A DNA stretch of 64,000 bases, from positions 385,364-449,363 of the forward strand of contig NZ_CSTE01000001.1 in NCBI RefSeq assembly GCF_001368915.1. Reading direction: 5' to 3'. The notes below the pieces were generated by a model. It was not told where the DNA came from and did no database searches. It saw only the letters and a list, made by a program, of their open reading frames with translations. Shown in pieces: positions 1 through 7,897 of this stretch; the first letter of the stretch is position 1; each line of letters opens with the position of its first letter. Source of the DNA: Haloferax massiliensis. Its GTDB lineage: Archaea > Halobacteriota > Halobacteria > Halobacteriales > Haloferacaceae. A program made the position numbers and the translations under genes.

Positions 1-27
1 TGGCAATCACGGAACCTTAACGAAACT

Positions 28-600
28 ATGTACAAACGGGTACGACTCAAAGATACAGTCGAAGTCCCACCCCGACACCTGGGCGACGTGACGCCCGAGC
101 GGGTCAAGCGACTGTTGCAGGACAAGTTGGAAGGACGGATGGACGAGGACGTGGGGAGCGTCGTGAGCGTCGTGAACGTCAACGACATCGGCGAGGGCAC
201 CGTGCTGCCCAACCGCCCCGGCGTCTACTACGAGGCCGATTTCGACGCCATCACCTACGACCCCGACATGCAGGAGGTCGTCGACGGCATCGTGGTCGAG
301 GTCGTCGAGTTCGGTGCCTTCGTCGGCATCGGCCCGGTCGACGGGCTGCTGCACGTCTCGCAGATATCCGACGAATACCTCGCCTACGACGGCGAGAACC
401 AGCAGCTCGCGTCGACCGAGTCCAACCAGACGCTCGCCGTCGACGACGAGGTGCGCGCCCGCATCGTCACCAAGAGCATCGACGAGCGCAACCCGCGCGA
501 CTCGAAGATCGGCCTCACGGCCAAACAGCCGGGGCTCGGCAAGCACGGCTGGCTCGAATCGAAGCGCCAGCAGAGCGAGGCCTCGGCGGAGGGTAACTGA
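28..600 (+). CDS. rpo7: DNA-directed RNA polymerase subunit Rpo7 (RpoE')
   Basis: 190 aa. Rpo7 forms the stalk of archaeal RNA polymerase with Rpo4, helps open the promoter and binds the emerging transcript. The N-terminal RNAP-clamp domain (about 1-80) begins MYKRVRLKDTVEVPP. It is followed by an S1/OB-fold domain (about 80-165) with the segment VEFGAFVGIGPVDGLLHVSQ. The acidic tail after residue 175 is typical of haloarchaea. Its stop overlaps the spt4 start by one base, as in the conserved archaeal rpo7-spt4 pair. The window edge hides most of its promoter. Confidence 0.96.
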   Translation: MYKRVRLKDTVEVPPRHLGDVTPERVKRLLQDKLEGRMDEDVGSVVSVVNVNDIGEGTVLPNRPGVYYEADFDAITYDPDMQEVVDGIVVEVVEFGAFVGIGPVDGLLHVSQISDEYLAYDGENQQLASTESNQTLAVDDEVRARIVTKSIDERNPRDSKIGLTAKQPGLGKHGWLESKRQQSEASAEGN

Positions 601-797
601 TGGCGAAGCCCCGTCTCGCCTGCCGCGAGTGCCACTTCGTCAACGACCCGGACAAACAGACGTGCGAGAACTGCGGGTCGAGCAGTCTCACCGAGGACTG
701 GGCGGGCTACGTCGTCATCACCCACCCCGAAGACAGCGAAATCGCCACCGAGATGAACGTCACCGAACCCGGCGGCTACGCGCTCAAGGTCCGCTGA
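600..797 (+). CDS. spt4: Transcription elongation factor Spt4 (RpoE'')
   Basis: 65 aa. Spt4 pairs with the Spt5 NGN domain to form the processivity clamp on RNA polymerase. The zinc site is visible as CRECHFV (Cys8, Cys11) and CENCGS (Cys22, Cys25), which matches the two knuckles of the family. Length is normal for archaeal Spt4. The ATG overlaps the rpo7 TGA by one base, so the two are translationally coupled. The next gene begins three bases after the stop. Confidence 0.95.
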   Translation: MAKPRLACRECHFVNDPDKQTCENCGSSSLTEDWAGYVVITHPEDSEIATEMNVTEPGGYALKVR

Positions 798-799
798 GG

Positions 800-1339
800 A
801 TGCTCACCCTGCCGGCGGCGCTTCGGGCGGCGTTCAAAGAGCCGTTCGGCCCGGTGTACACCGAGGCCGACGACCTCCTCGCAGACGCATCCAGCGAGGG
901 CGCGGGCGCGCCGCTCGTCGCCGTCGGCGACGTCGTCACCTTCCACCTCCGCCGCGCCGGTCGCCCGCCGGACGTGGCCGTCGTCGACGGCAAAACGAAA
1001 CGCGAGGCCGTCGGCAAGGAGATTCGGCAGGCGGTCGAGACCGGCCGCCTCGTCGAGGTCGAAAACGAACCGGGAACCGTCTCCGTCGCCCTCGTCGAGG
1101 CGCTCGTGGCCGCGCTCGACGACCCCGAGCCGACGACGCTGCTCGTCGCGGGCGAAGAGGACCTCGCCACGCTCCCGGCGGTGCTCGCCGCGCCCGTCGG
1201 CTCGACGGTCGTCTACGGCCAACCCGACGAGGGAATGGTCCGCGTCGCCGTCACCGACGCGACCAAGACCGAGATGCGGGACCTCCTCGCGCGGTTCGAC
1301 GGCGACTTCGACGCCGTCGTCGCCCCCATCGACGCCTGA
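800..1339 (+). CDS. GTP-dependent dephospho-CoA kinase (DUF359 family)
   Basis: 179 aa starting MLTLPAALR. This matches the archaeal DUF359 family, shown elsewhere to phosphorylate dephospho-CoA with GTP in the last step of CoA synthesis. Recognisable family features are the segment VAVGDVVTFHL, the DGKTKRE motif near residue 77, VAGEEDL near residue 115, and YGQPDEGMV near residue 140. The ATG at 800 is chosen because it abuts the spt4 stop and the translation upstream of it is a shadow. It is probably cotranscribed with rpo7-spt4; the same cluster is common in Euryarchaeota. Confidence 0.9.
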   Translation: MLTLPAALRAAFKEPFGPVYTEADDLLADASSEGAGAPLVAVGDVVTFHLRRAGRPPDVAVVDGKTKREAVGKEIRQAVETGRLVEVENEPGTVSVALVEALVAALDDPEPTTLLVAGEEDLATLPAVLAAPVGSTVVYGQPDEGMVRVAVTDATKTEMRDLLARFDGDFDAVVAPIDA

Positions 1340-1407
1340 GACGCGGGCGCGCTCGTCCCTTCGAAATCCTTTTACTTGCTTCGGGGGGAATTACAGGTAA
1401 CTGAACC

Positions 1408-1719
1408 ATGGATATCGAAATCATCTCCGAGGAGGAGAACCCCATGTTGCACCGGACGGACGTTCGATTCGAGATCGTCCACGAGGAAGCGACGCCGTCT
1501 CGTCTGTCGGTCCGCGACTCGCTCGCGGCCAAGTTGAACAAGGACTCCGACGAGGTCGTCGTCCACGAACTCGACACGAAGTTCGGCATGCGCAAGACCG
1601 CGGGCTACGCGAAGGTCTACGAGAGCCCCGAGTTCGCGCGCGACGTCGAACAGGACCACATGCTCGAACGCAACAAGATCACCGACGCCGACGCCGAAGT
1701 CGAAGCCGAAGAGGCGTAA
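1408..1719 (+). CDS. rps24e: 30S ribosomal protein S24e
   Basis: 103 aa. Small-subunit ribosomal protein shared by Archaea and eukaryotes. It opens MDIEIISEEENPMLHR, contains LDTKFGMRKTAGYAKVY (about 55-72) and ends in an acidic tail, all typical of S24e. A TATA-like stretch (TTTTAC, about 1369-1374) lies upstream, so it probably has its own promoter. In many Archaea rps27ae follows directly; here only 33 bases separate the stop from kae1, so rps27ae is not at this place. Confidence 0.96.
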   Translation: MDIEIISEEENPMLHRTDVRFEIVHEEATPSRLSVRDSLAAKLNKDSDEVVVHELDTKFGMRKTAGYAKVYESPEFARDVEQDHMLERNKITDADAEVEAEEA

Positions 1720-1752
1720 TCCCGGCTTCGAACCGTCGTTTCTTCACACTCG

Positions 1753-3411
1753 ATGCGCATTCTCGGAATCGAAGGTACAGCGTGGGCCGCGAGCGCAGCG
1801 GTTTTCGAGACCGACGACCCCGACGCGCTCCGCTCCGGGACCGGGCGGACGCCCGACCCCGCGGCCGACCACGTCTTCATCGAATCTGACCCCTACCAGC
1901 CGGACAGCGGCGGCATCCACCCGCGCGAGGCCGCAGAACACATGGGGAGCGCCGTCCCCGAAGTCGTCGAGACCGCGCTCGAACACGCCGCGGCGCGGCA
2001 CGACGGCGACGGCCCCGTCGTCGACGGCGTCGCCTTCTCCCGCGGCCCCGGTCTCGGGCCGTGTCTCCGCATCGTCGGCACGGCGGCCCGGTCGGTCGCC
2101 CAGACGCTCGACGTGCCGTTGCTGGGCGTCAACCACATGGTCGCGCACCTCGAAATCGGTCGCTACCAGTCCGGCTTCGACTCCCCGGTCTGTCTGAACG
2201 CCTCGGGCGCGAACGCCCACCTCTTGGGCTACCACAACGGTCGCTACCGCGTCCTCGGCGAGACGATGGACACCGGCGTCGGCAACGCTCTCGACAAGTT
2301 CACCCGCCACGTCGGCTGGACCCACCCCGGCGGCCCGAAGGTCGAGGCGGCCGCGGCGGACGGCGACTACGTCGAACTGCCGTACGTCGTCAAGGGGATG
2401 GACTTCTCGTTTTCCGGCATCATGAGCGCCGCGAAGGACGAGGCGGACGCGGGCACGCCCGTCCCCGACATCTGCGCCGGCCTCCAGGAGACCGTCTTCG
2501 CGATGCTCGCCGAGGTGGCCGAGCGCGCGCTGTCGCTGACGGGGACGGACGAACTCGTCCTCGGCGGCGGCGTGGGCCAGAACGCCCGCCTGCGCGAGAT
2601 GCTCGCGGAGATGTGCGACCAGCGCGGGGCGAAGTTCTACGCGCCCGAACCGCGGTTCCTCCGCGACAACGCAGGCATGATAGCCGCCCTCGGCGCGCGG
2701 ATGCTCGCCGCGGGCGACACGCTCGCGGTCGAGGAGTCCACCGTGGACCCGAACTTCCGACCCGACCAAGTGGCCGTGACGTGGCGCGGCGCGGACGAGT
2801 CGGTCGCTCGCGCCCACACGGACGACGGCGCGATTCGCGGGGCCGAGGCGACCGTCGATATCGGCTCCGACGAGGTCGTCAAGCGGCGCGTGCCGAAGAC
2901 GTACCGCCACCCGGAACTGGACGAGAGAATCCGCCGCGAGCGGACCAAAGCCGAGGCGCGGCTGACGAGCGACGCCCGGCGCGCCGGCGTTCGGACGCCC
3001 GTCATTCGGGACATCGACCCCGTCGAGGGCGTCATCACGTTCCAGCGGGTCGGCGACGCCGACCTCGCGGAGCGCCTCGACGCCGAGGCCGTCCGCGTCG
3101 TCGGCGAGTACCTCGCGCGACTCCACGAGGCCGGTATCGTCCACGGCGACCCGACGACGCGGAACGTCCGGGTCGGAGCGGGGCCGGACGGCGACCCGCG
3201 CGTGTACCTCATCGACTTCGGCCTCGGCTTCCACACGGGTCACGTCGAGGACCACGCGATGGACCTCCACGTCTTCGCTCAGAGCGTCGAGGGCACCGCA
3301 GACGACGCCGACCCGCTTCTCGACGCGCTCGAAGCGGGCTACGAGGCCGTCGGCTCCGAGGAGGTCATCGCCCGGTTGCGAGAAGTCGAGTCCCGCGGCC
3401 GGTACCGATAG
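1753..3411 (+). CDS. kae1-bud32: Kae1-Bud32 fusion: KEOPS threonylcarbamoyltransferase and kinase/ATPase
   Basis: 552 aa. The N-terminal Kae1/TsaD domain (about 1-330) transfers threonylcarbamoyl to A37 of ANN-decoding tRNAs. It shows the metal-binding HMVAH motif near residue 128, the NASGANAH stretch, FSGIMSAAKD near 220, and LGGGVGQNARLREM near 272. The C-terminal Bud32 domain (about 345-552) is a small RIO-like kinase with the catalytic HGDPTTRNVRV near 463 and IDFGLGF near 488. The fusion is common in euryarchaea and needs no Pcc1 or Cgi121 close by; none is seen in the window. Confidence 0.96.
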   Translation: MRILGIEGTAWAASAAVFETDDPDALRSGTGRTPDPAADHVFIESDPYQPDSGGIHPREAAEHMGSAVPEVVETALEHAAARHDGDGPVVDGVAFSRGPGLGPCLRIVGTAARSVAQTLDVPLLGVNHMVAHLEIGRYQSGFDSPVCLNASGANAHLLGYHNGRYRVLGETMDTGVGNALDKFTRHVGWTHPGGPKVEAAAADGDYVELPYVVKGMDFSFSGIMSAAKDEADAGTPVPDICAGLQETVFAMLAEVAERALSLTGTDELVLGGGVGQNARLREMLAEMCDQRGAKFYAPEPRFLRDNAGMIAALGARMLAAGDTLAVEESTVDPNFRPDQVAVTWRGADESVARAHTDDGAIRGAEATVDIGSDEVVKRRVPKTYRHPELDERIRRERTKAEARLTSDARRAGVRTPVIRDIDPVEGVITFQRVGDADLAERLDAEAVRVVGEYLARLHEAGIVHGDPTTRNVRVGAGPDGDPRVYLIDFGLGFHTGHVEDHAMDLHVFAQSVEGTADDADPLLDALEAGYEAVGSEEVIARLREVESRGRYR

Positions 3412-3474
3412 TCGGCGCGGACACCTCGCCGGAAGGCCAAAACGATTTATCCCGAGCCGGCGTATTCGTCTCAC

Positions 3475-3753
3475 ATGGCAGACAAACCGCAGCGCGGAAC
3501 GCTTTTCGGCATCCCGTACAACTTCGAGCGACCGAGCGCCGGTCGACTGCTCTCGTCGTACTGGCAGCCCGGCAAGGGCATGCTGGTCGAGAAGCCGTTC
3601 GGCATCGGCTACACGCTGAACCTCGCGAGCTGGCGGTCGTGGGTCGTCCTCCTCGTCGCCGGCGGCCTCCTCTGGAACGAGCGCCAGAAGGCGGAGGAGA
3701 CAGAAGAGGAAGCCGAGGCCGACGACGGCCCCGTCGAAGTCATCGTCGACTGA
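3475..3753 (+). CDS. Small haloarchaeal membrane protein (DUF5808-like)
   Basis: 92 aa. The conserved-looking N-terminal part contains LFGIPYNFERPS and YWQPGKGMLVEKPFGIGYTL. One membrane segment follows (about 57-70, SWVVLLVAGGLLW) and then an acidic tail. I read it as a haloarchaeal DUF5808-type protein, but the family name is from memory. A TATA-like GATTTATCC lies about 30 bases upstream of the ATG, consistent with a leaderless mRNA. Function unknown; it sits between kae1-bud32 and the ITPase gene. Confidence 0.75.
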   Translation: MADKPQRGTLFGIPYNFERPSAGRLLSSYWQPGKGMLVEKPFGIGYTLNLASWRSWVVLLVAGGLLWNERQKAEETEEEAEADDGPVEVIVD

Positions 3754-3807
3754 GGCGAAGCGACCGACACCGACGACTTTTCCACGTCCGCCCGCGGAGG
3801 GGCGGGC

Positions 3808-4446
3808 ATGCTCCGATACGTCACCACGAACGCGGGGAAGGTCCGCGAGGCGCTTTCGTACCTCGACGACGACGTGACCCAACTCGACTTCGACTACACC
3901 GAGGTACAGGCGTCCGACCTCGGCCCCATCGCGGCCCACGGCGCGCGCGAGGCGTACCGCTACGCCGACGAACCGGTGCTCGTGGACGACGCCGGGCTCT
4001 TCATCGACGGCTTCGAGGGCTTCCCGGGCCCGTACTCCTCGTACGTCGAAGACACCCTCGGCGTCGAGGCGGTCCACCGACTGGCCGCGGCCGAACTCGA
4101 CGAGCCCCGGCGGGCCTCCTTCCGATGTGTCCTCGCGTACTGCGACGGCGAGCCCTTCGAGGCGAGTCCGGACCCGATAGACCGCGACGACCGGACCGTC
4201 GCGGCCGCCCGCGGCGCGGAGCAGGACGCGGAGGAGACGGAGGCGCTCCCGGTGAAACTCTTTACGGGGAGCGTCAACGGCCGCATCGTCCCGCCGCGCG
4301 GCGAGGGCGGCTTCGGCTACGACCCCATCTTCGAACACGACGGCGCGACGTTCGCGGAGATGAGCGCCGAGGAGAAAAACGGCATCTCCCACCGCGGGCG
4401 GGCGTTGGCGAAGTTCGCGACGTGGTTTGCTGAGCGAACGGAGTGA
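3808..4446 (+). CDS. Non-canonical purine NTP pyrophosphatase (ITPase/HAM1/RdgB)
   Basis: 212 aa. Hydrolyses ITP/dITP/XTP to monophosphates, cleansing nucleotide pools. Family motifs: N-terminal VTTNAGKVREA (substrate loop), VLVDDAGLFIDGFEGFPGPYSSYV (about 52-75), the GGFGYDPIF motif near 171, and the final NGISHRGRAL near 192. Between about 112 and 150 there is an acidic insertion (DPIDRDDRTVAAARGAE) not present in the core fold, probably a halophilic loop. The last codons (ERTE and TGA) lie inside a hairpin (4425-4457), so the extreme C-terminus may have been rewritten by that repeat. Confidence 0.93.
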   Translation: MLRYVTTNAGKVREALSYLDDDVTQLDFDYTEVQASDLGPIAAHGAREAYRYADEPVLVDDAGLFIDGFEGFPGPYSSYVEDTLGVEAVHRLAAAELDEPRRASFRCVLAYCDGEPFEASPDPIDRDDRTVAAARGAEQDAEETEALPVKLFTGSVNGRIVPPRGEGGFGYDPIFEHDGATFAEMSAEEKNGISHRGRALAKFATWFAERTE

Positions 4447-4520
4447 GCGAAGCAAACGTCGTCGGGCGCGAAGCGTCCGACGGAAGTACGCCGAGCGGTA
4501 GCGAAGCGTCCGACGGAAGT
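4425..4520 (+). repeat. Hairpin with GAACGGAGTGA loop, GAA-loop hairpin and 20-bp direct repeat
   Basis: Three structures are packed here. (1) GTTTGCT (4425-4431) pairs with AGCAAAC (4451-4457) around a loop holding GAACGGAGTGA; the ITPase stop codon is in that loop. (2) GTCGGGCGC (4461-4469), triloop GAA, GCGTCCGAC (4473-4481), nine pairs with one G-T. (3) The 20-mer at 4468-4487 (gcgaagcgtccgacggaagt) is repeated exactly at 4501-4520. The first hairpin shares its loop with hairpins around the tRNA genes of this window. Confidence 0.85.
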
Positions 4521-4594
4521 TCGCTGAACGGGAGCGGCCGGCGACCACCGCCACCGGCCGCTACGTTTACCCCGGCGGAGCGACCCCGAGACGC

Positions 4595-5002
4595 ATGGAC
4601 CCGAGCGACTTCTTCGAGGGCGGGACCGTGACCGTCTCGGCGGCGACCTACGCGGTCGTCAAGACCGAGCGGGGCGACCCGGACGCCTTCGCGACGATTC
4701 GAGACGAGAACGAGACGACCGTCGTTGTCGAGGAGGGACAGGTCGACGAGGCGGCCGCCATCGACGTCGAGCGGGGCTGGAAGCGACTCACCTTCGAGAT
4801 GGTCCTGCCGTTCGAACTCGTCGGCTTTCTGGCGCGGGTCGCGGGCGCGCTCGCCGAGGAGGACATCTCGATATTCGCGCTGTCGGCGTACTCGACCGAC
4901 CACGTGCTCGTCCCGGGGGGCGACGTGGCGGCGGCCGCGACGAAACTCGAATCGCTCGGCTGTACCGTCGAGCGCGCCGGGACCGACGGCGACGGGAACT
5001 AA
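4595..5002 (+). CDS. ACT-domain protein
   Basis: 135 aa. Stand-alone small-ligand-binding protein of the ACT superfamily. A C-terminal ACT repeat is clear in LVGFLARVAGALAEEDISIFALSAY (residues about 74-98) followed by STDHVLVPGGD; the N-terminal half (about 8-65) looks like a second, diverged ACT unit. Proteins of this shape usually sense amino acids, but no catalytic or DNA-binding domain is fused here, so the partner is unknown. The 5' side is preceded by the direct-repeat region. Normal haloarchaeal codon use. Confidence 0.8.
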   Translation: MDPSDFFEGGTVTVSAATYAVVKTERGDPDAFATIRDENETTVVVEEGQVDEAAAIDVERGWKRLTFEMVLPFELVGFLARVAGALAEEDISIFALSAYSTDHVLVPGGDVAAAATKLESLGCTVERAGTDGDGN

Positions 5003-5062
5003 CGTCGAGACTGGTTTGCGAGCGAACAATTTGATACGTTCGGCGTTGACAGACTAGTCGTG

Positions 5063-5224
5063 ATGTTCCCCGACTACGACGAGCCCCTTCCCCTCGTCAC
5101 CGACCCCTCCAGCGGTATCGACCGCGCGCGCGCCGCCCGATTGACAGCTGACCCTGGCCCCGTCATTCCCCGCAATCGCGGGGGTCGCCACTCAGGCACG
5201 ACGGGCGCGTACGGGGACGTATGA
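5063..5224 (+). CDS. Possible small ORF or gene remnant (53 codons)
   Basis: 53 codons starting MFPDYDEPLPLVTDP. Support: a TATA-like TTTGATACG (about 5029-5037) sits about 28 bases ahead of the ATG, as for a leaderless mRNA, and the TGA overlaps the next ATG by four bases (ATGA at 5221). Against: after codon 27 the codon use becomes poor and the product proline/glycine-rich. It could be a real coupled micro-protein, the stub of a decayed gene, or just the leader of the 5221 mRNA. No family recognised. Confidence 0.3.
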   Translation: MFPDYDEPLPLVTDPSSGIDRARAARLTADPGPVIPRNRGGRHSGTTGAYGDV

Positions 5225-5394
5225 ACCGAGCGAACGTCGTCGCCGCCGGCGCGGCCAGCGGCTACGGAATCGCCGTCTTCGCCGCCATCGCGGTGTTCTT
5301 CGGCGACGCCTCGCAGGGCCTCGGTGTCGCCGTCGCGTTCGGCCTCGTGACCGTCCTCGCCATCTTCGCGGTGACGCGCGTCCTCAACGACTGA
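5221..5394 (+). CDS. Two-helix small membrane protein, 57 aa
   Basis: 57 aa: MNRANVVAAGAASGYGIAVF and so on. Two hydrophobic helices are evident (about 7-27 and 34-52), separated by the short loop FGDASQG; the C-terminus ends RVLND. Good haloarchaeal codon use supports coding. The ATG shares ATGA with the stop of the upstream small ORF. Function unknown; small two-helix proteins like this are frequent in Haloferax. Confidence 0.65.
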   Translation: MNRANVVAAGAASGYGIAVFAAIAVFFGDASQGLGVAVAFGLVTVLAIFAVTRVLND

Positions 5395-5431
5395 GCCGAC
5401 GGGTGGTCGGCGATCCGGCCGGCGCTGGCGA

Positions 5432-5908
5432 CTACGCCCGCGGGTCGCGGTCCGGGCCGGGGTACGACCCGCCTTCGACTTCGACGTAGAGGCTCTCCGG
5501 CGCGAACAGCGACGCGAACGCCTTCGGATGGCGAATACTGACCGGGAAGCGACCGCCGAGCGCCGCGCCCGCCCGCGCCGAACTCAGCCGGTCGTCGAAC
5601 GTGAGGAGGTGCATCGCGCCGCCGCGGTAGGCCGACGCCAGCGCGGGGTTGTCGCCGTCCGGGTGGGAGACGAGTTCGGCCCACGAGTCGACCTTCTCGC
5701 GCCAGTCGGCCGCGAGGTCGGCGTCCGCGAGCGACGAGACGACCGCCTCGGTGTCGTCGAGAAGCGGGTCGCTGGCGACGAGCGTCGTCCACGAGTGCCG
5801 CCGGAGGTGGTCGAGCGCCGCTCTCGCGGGACCGTCGGCGAGGAGGTCCGCCGCGAGCACGTCGGCGTCGGCGACGACCCGCGCGGGCGAGGGCTCCGTC
5901 TCAGGCAT
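5432..5908 (-). CDS. PIN-like domain protein
   Basis: 158 aa. The start RVVADADVLAADLLADG (residues 10-26) has the Asp-rich first strand of PIN nucleases. Further acidic residues lie in SDPLLDDTEAVV (about 46-57), HPDGDNPALASAY and LLTFDDRLSSA (about 101-111), in the order expected for a PIN active site. I therefore call it PIN-like and probably a ribonuclease, with the caveat that activity cannot be judged from sequence. It overlaps a 32-aa gene upstream by eight bases, so the two are cotranscribed. Confidence 0.7.
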   Translation of the reverse strand: MPETEPSPARVVADADVLAADLLADGPARAALDHLRRHSWTTLVASDPLLDDTEAVVSSLADADLAADWREKVDSWAELVSHPDGDNPALASAYRGGAMHLLTFDDRLSSARAGAALGGRFPVSIRHPKAFASLFAPESLYVEVEGGSYPGPDRDPRA

Positions 5909-5999
5909 CGTCGCCCCGCCGGGCGCGGAGCGCCTCGGTGACGTCGGCTTCGGTGGTCTCGTAGGCGGCGGCGCGGGCGAAGAGCGATTCCCAACTCAT
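5901..5999 (-). CDS. 32-aa protein coupled to the PIN-like gene
   Basis: 32 aa: starts MSWESLFARAAAYETTEADV and ends RARRGDDA. The frame runs further upstream, but that part is low-quality translation; the ATG at 5999 (minus) gives a compact helical protein. Its stop overlaps the PIN-like start by eight bases. The layout (tiny first gene, PIN-domain second gene, overlapping) resembles a VapBC toxin-antitoxin pair, but the protein is much shorter than a typical VapB and has no recognisable DNA-binding motif. Confidence 0.55.
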   Translation of the reverse strand: MSWESLFARAAAYETTEADVTEALRARRGDDA

Positions 6000-6060
6000 G
6001 TGCGCTAGGACGGAGGGGTTCGAAAAGAATCCGACGCAACCGATTTCCGGCTCAGGTCGT

Positions 6061-6118
6061 TTCAAATCCCCGTGATTGAAATCGGTTGTGGTTACATCAC
6101 ATGGGAAACAGTTATTCC
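6061..6118 (+). promoter_or_regulatory. tupA promoter with inverted repeat
   Basis: TTTCAAATC (6061-6069) faces GATTGAAA (6075-6082), an imperfect inverted repeat. A TATA-like TTATTC (6113-6118) lies about 25 bases before the tupA ATG at 6140, suggesting a leaderless or near-leaderless mRNA. The repeat is upstream of the TATA box, where an activator or a molybdate/tungstate-sensing regulator could bind; no such regulator is encoded next to it. Confidence 0.5.
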
Positions 6119-6139
6119 CCGTTCGGCGAACCACAATGC

Positions 6140-7174
6140 ATGGCGATAGAGCGACGGCGCTTCCTACAGGCCGCCGGTGTCGGCGCGGTTCTCGGACTGA
6201 GCGGATGCACGGGGAACGCGAGTCCCCCGGAGGCGAACAACGAGACTGCGGAGGGCTCCGGCGGGAGCCGAAGCGAGGGCGAGAGCGGCGCGACCCGGGA
6301 GCTGACGCTGGCGACGACGACGAGCACGTACGACACGGGGCTGCTCGACGCCCTGAACCCGGTGTTCGAGGAGCAGTTCAACGCCCGGGTGAAGACCATC
6401 TCGCAGGGGACCGGCGCGGCCATCGAGACGGCGCGGAACGGCGACGCGGACGTGATTCTCGTCCACGCCCGCGGCGCTGAAGACGAGTTCCTCCGGGACG
6501 GCTACGGCGTCAACCGCCGCGACGTGATGTTCAACGACTTCGTCGTCGTCGGGCCGGCCGACGACCCCGCGGGCATCTCGGGGATGGAGAGCGCGACCGA
6601 CGCCTTTGCGACCATCGCCGAGGCCGAGGCGACGTTCGTCTCCCGCGGCGACGACTCGGGGACGAACAAGAAGGAACTGCTCATCTGGGAGGCCGCCGGC
6701 GTCGAGCCGTCGGGAAGGTGGTACCGCGAAATCGGCAAGGGCATGGGCGACACGCTCGTACAGGCCGACCAGTCGGGCGCGTACACGCTCTCGGACCGCG
6801 GGACGTTCCTCGCGACGCAGGACAACGTCGACCTCGAAATCCAGGTGCAGGGGCCGCTCAAGGGCGGACCGACCATCCTGAAGAACCCCTACGGCGTCAT
6901 CCCCGTGAACCCCGCGAAGTACCCCGACGTGAACTACTCGCTGGCGATGGCCTACGCCGGCTTCCTCACGGGGCCCGAGGGACAGGAGATAATCAGCAAC
7001 TACACGGCGAACGGGTCCCAGCTGTTCTTCCCCAACGCGCTCTCGGAGGAGCCGCAGTTCGGCCAGTACGTCCCCGAGAACTACGACGGCGGGGAGAACG
7101 CCTCGTCGTCGGCGTCGGTGTCCGACGCGCAGTTCGAGTCGTGGGTGGCACAGCACGTCCCCGAGGACTTTTAG
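6140..7174 (+). CDS. tupA: Tungstate-type ABC transporter, substrate-binding lipoprotein
   Basis: 344 aa. Extracellular solute-binding protein of the TupA/WtpA type. N-terminus has a Tat motif and lipobox ([10 protein letters not shown] then LSGC near residue 20), so it is probably exported folded and lipid-anchored, followed by an acidic linker to about 50. The mature part begins [15 protein letters not shown] and contains [32 protein letters not shown] and [12 protein letters not shown], all characteristic of tungstate/molybdate binders of the TupA clade. The ATG at 6140 is preferred over the upstream in-frame start because it places the twin arginines correctly and fits the promoter. Confidence 0.92.
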   Translation: MAIERRRFLQAAGVGAVLGLSGCTGNASPPEANNETAEGSGGSRSEGESGATRELTLATTTSTYDTGLLDALNPVFEEQFNARVKTISQGTGAAIETARNGDADVILVHARGAEDEFLRDGYGVNRRDVMFNDFVVVGPADDPAGISGMESATDAFATIAEAEATFVSRGDDSGTNKKELLIWEAAGVEPSGRWYREIGKGMGDTLVQADQSGAYTLSDRGTFLATQDNVDLEIQVQGPLKGGPTILKNPYGVIPVNPAKYPDVNYSLAMAYAGFLTGPEGQEIISNYTANGSQLFFPNALSEEPQFGQYVPENYDGGENASSSASVSDAQFESWVAQHVPEDF

Positions 7175-7198
7175 TCCGGTCGGACCCCACCACCGACC

Positions 7199-7897
7199 GT
7201 GTTCGGCCTCGGCGACCTGAACCTCACCTACCTCGTCAGCATCACGGCCGTCTCGCTGTACGTGAGCACCGCGGCGGTCGCGCTCAGCGCCGCAATCGGC
7301 CTGCCCATCTCGCTTTTGGTCGGCTTTCGCGACTTCACCGGGAAGTCCGCCGTGACCTCGCTCATCTCGACCGGCATGGGCTTTCCGAGCGTCGTCGTGG
7401 GGCTCGTCGTGCTCTTGGCGCTCTCCCGGTCGGGGCCGCTGGGGGCGTTCGAACTGCTGTTTACGCCCGAGGCGATGATTCTCTCGCAGACCGTCCTCGC
7501 GCTTCCCGTCCTCGTGAGCGTCTCGCTGTCGGCGGTCCAGTCGGTCCCGCAGGACCTCAGAGACGCCGCGTTCGCCGCCGGCGGCACCTCGACTGACGTG
7601 GCGCTGTTGGTCGTCCGCGAGGCGCGGTACGGCATCGTCACGGCGCTTCTGGCCGCCTACGGCCGCGCCATCAGCGAGGTCGGCTCCGTGCTCATCGTCG
7701 GCGGCAACATCGTCTTCTCGGACAGCACGTCGTTCACCCGGACGCTCACGACGGCCATCACCGTCGAGGCGCGGAAGGGGAACATCGAGACTGGCATCGC
7801 CCTCGGAGCCATCCTGCTCGCGCTCGTCCTCGGCGTGAACGCCCTCGGCGCGCGGTTCCGCGACCGGACTCCCGGACGGAACGGGAGGGGACGATGA
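7199..7897 (+). CDS. tupB: Tungstate-type ABC transporter, permease
   Basis: 232 aa, GTG start 24 bases after the tupA stop. About five to six membrane helices. The ABC permease EAA loop is visible as [24 protein letters not shown] near residues 118-141, ahead of an [17 protein letters not shown] stretch typical of TupB/CysW-like permeases. It overlaps tupC by four bases, so tupABC is one operon. Confidence 0.92.
   Translation: MFGLGDLNLTYLVSITAVSLYVSTAAVALSAAIGLPISLLVGFRDFTGKSAVTSLISTGMGFPSVVVGLVVLLALSRSGPLGAFELLFTPEAMILSQTVLALPVLVSVSLSAVQSVPQDLRDAAFAAGGTSTDVALLVVREARYGIVTALLAAYGRAISEVGSVLIVGGNIVFSDSTSFTRTLTTAITVEARKGNIETGIALGAILLALVLGVNALGARFRDRTPGRNGRGR

Noticed and set aside
4468-4520. 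Direct repeat as a possible insertion-sequence target duplication
   Set aside because: 20 bp is too long for a usual target duplication, the gap is only 13 bp and no transposase or terminal inverted repeats are present.
1744-4554. Very long open frame on the minus strand across kae1-bud32 and the ITPase gene
   Set aside because: It is the antisense shadow of C-ending codons in a GC-rich genome: Arg/Val/Asp-rich, no domain, and wholly opposite well-supported genes.
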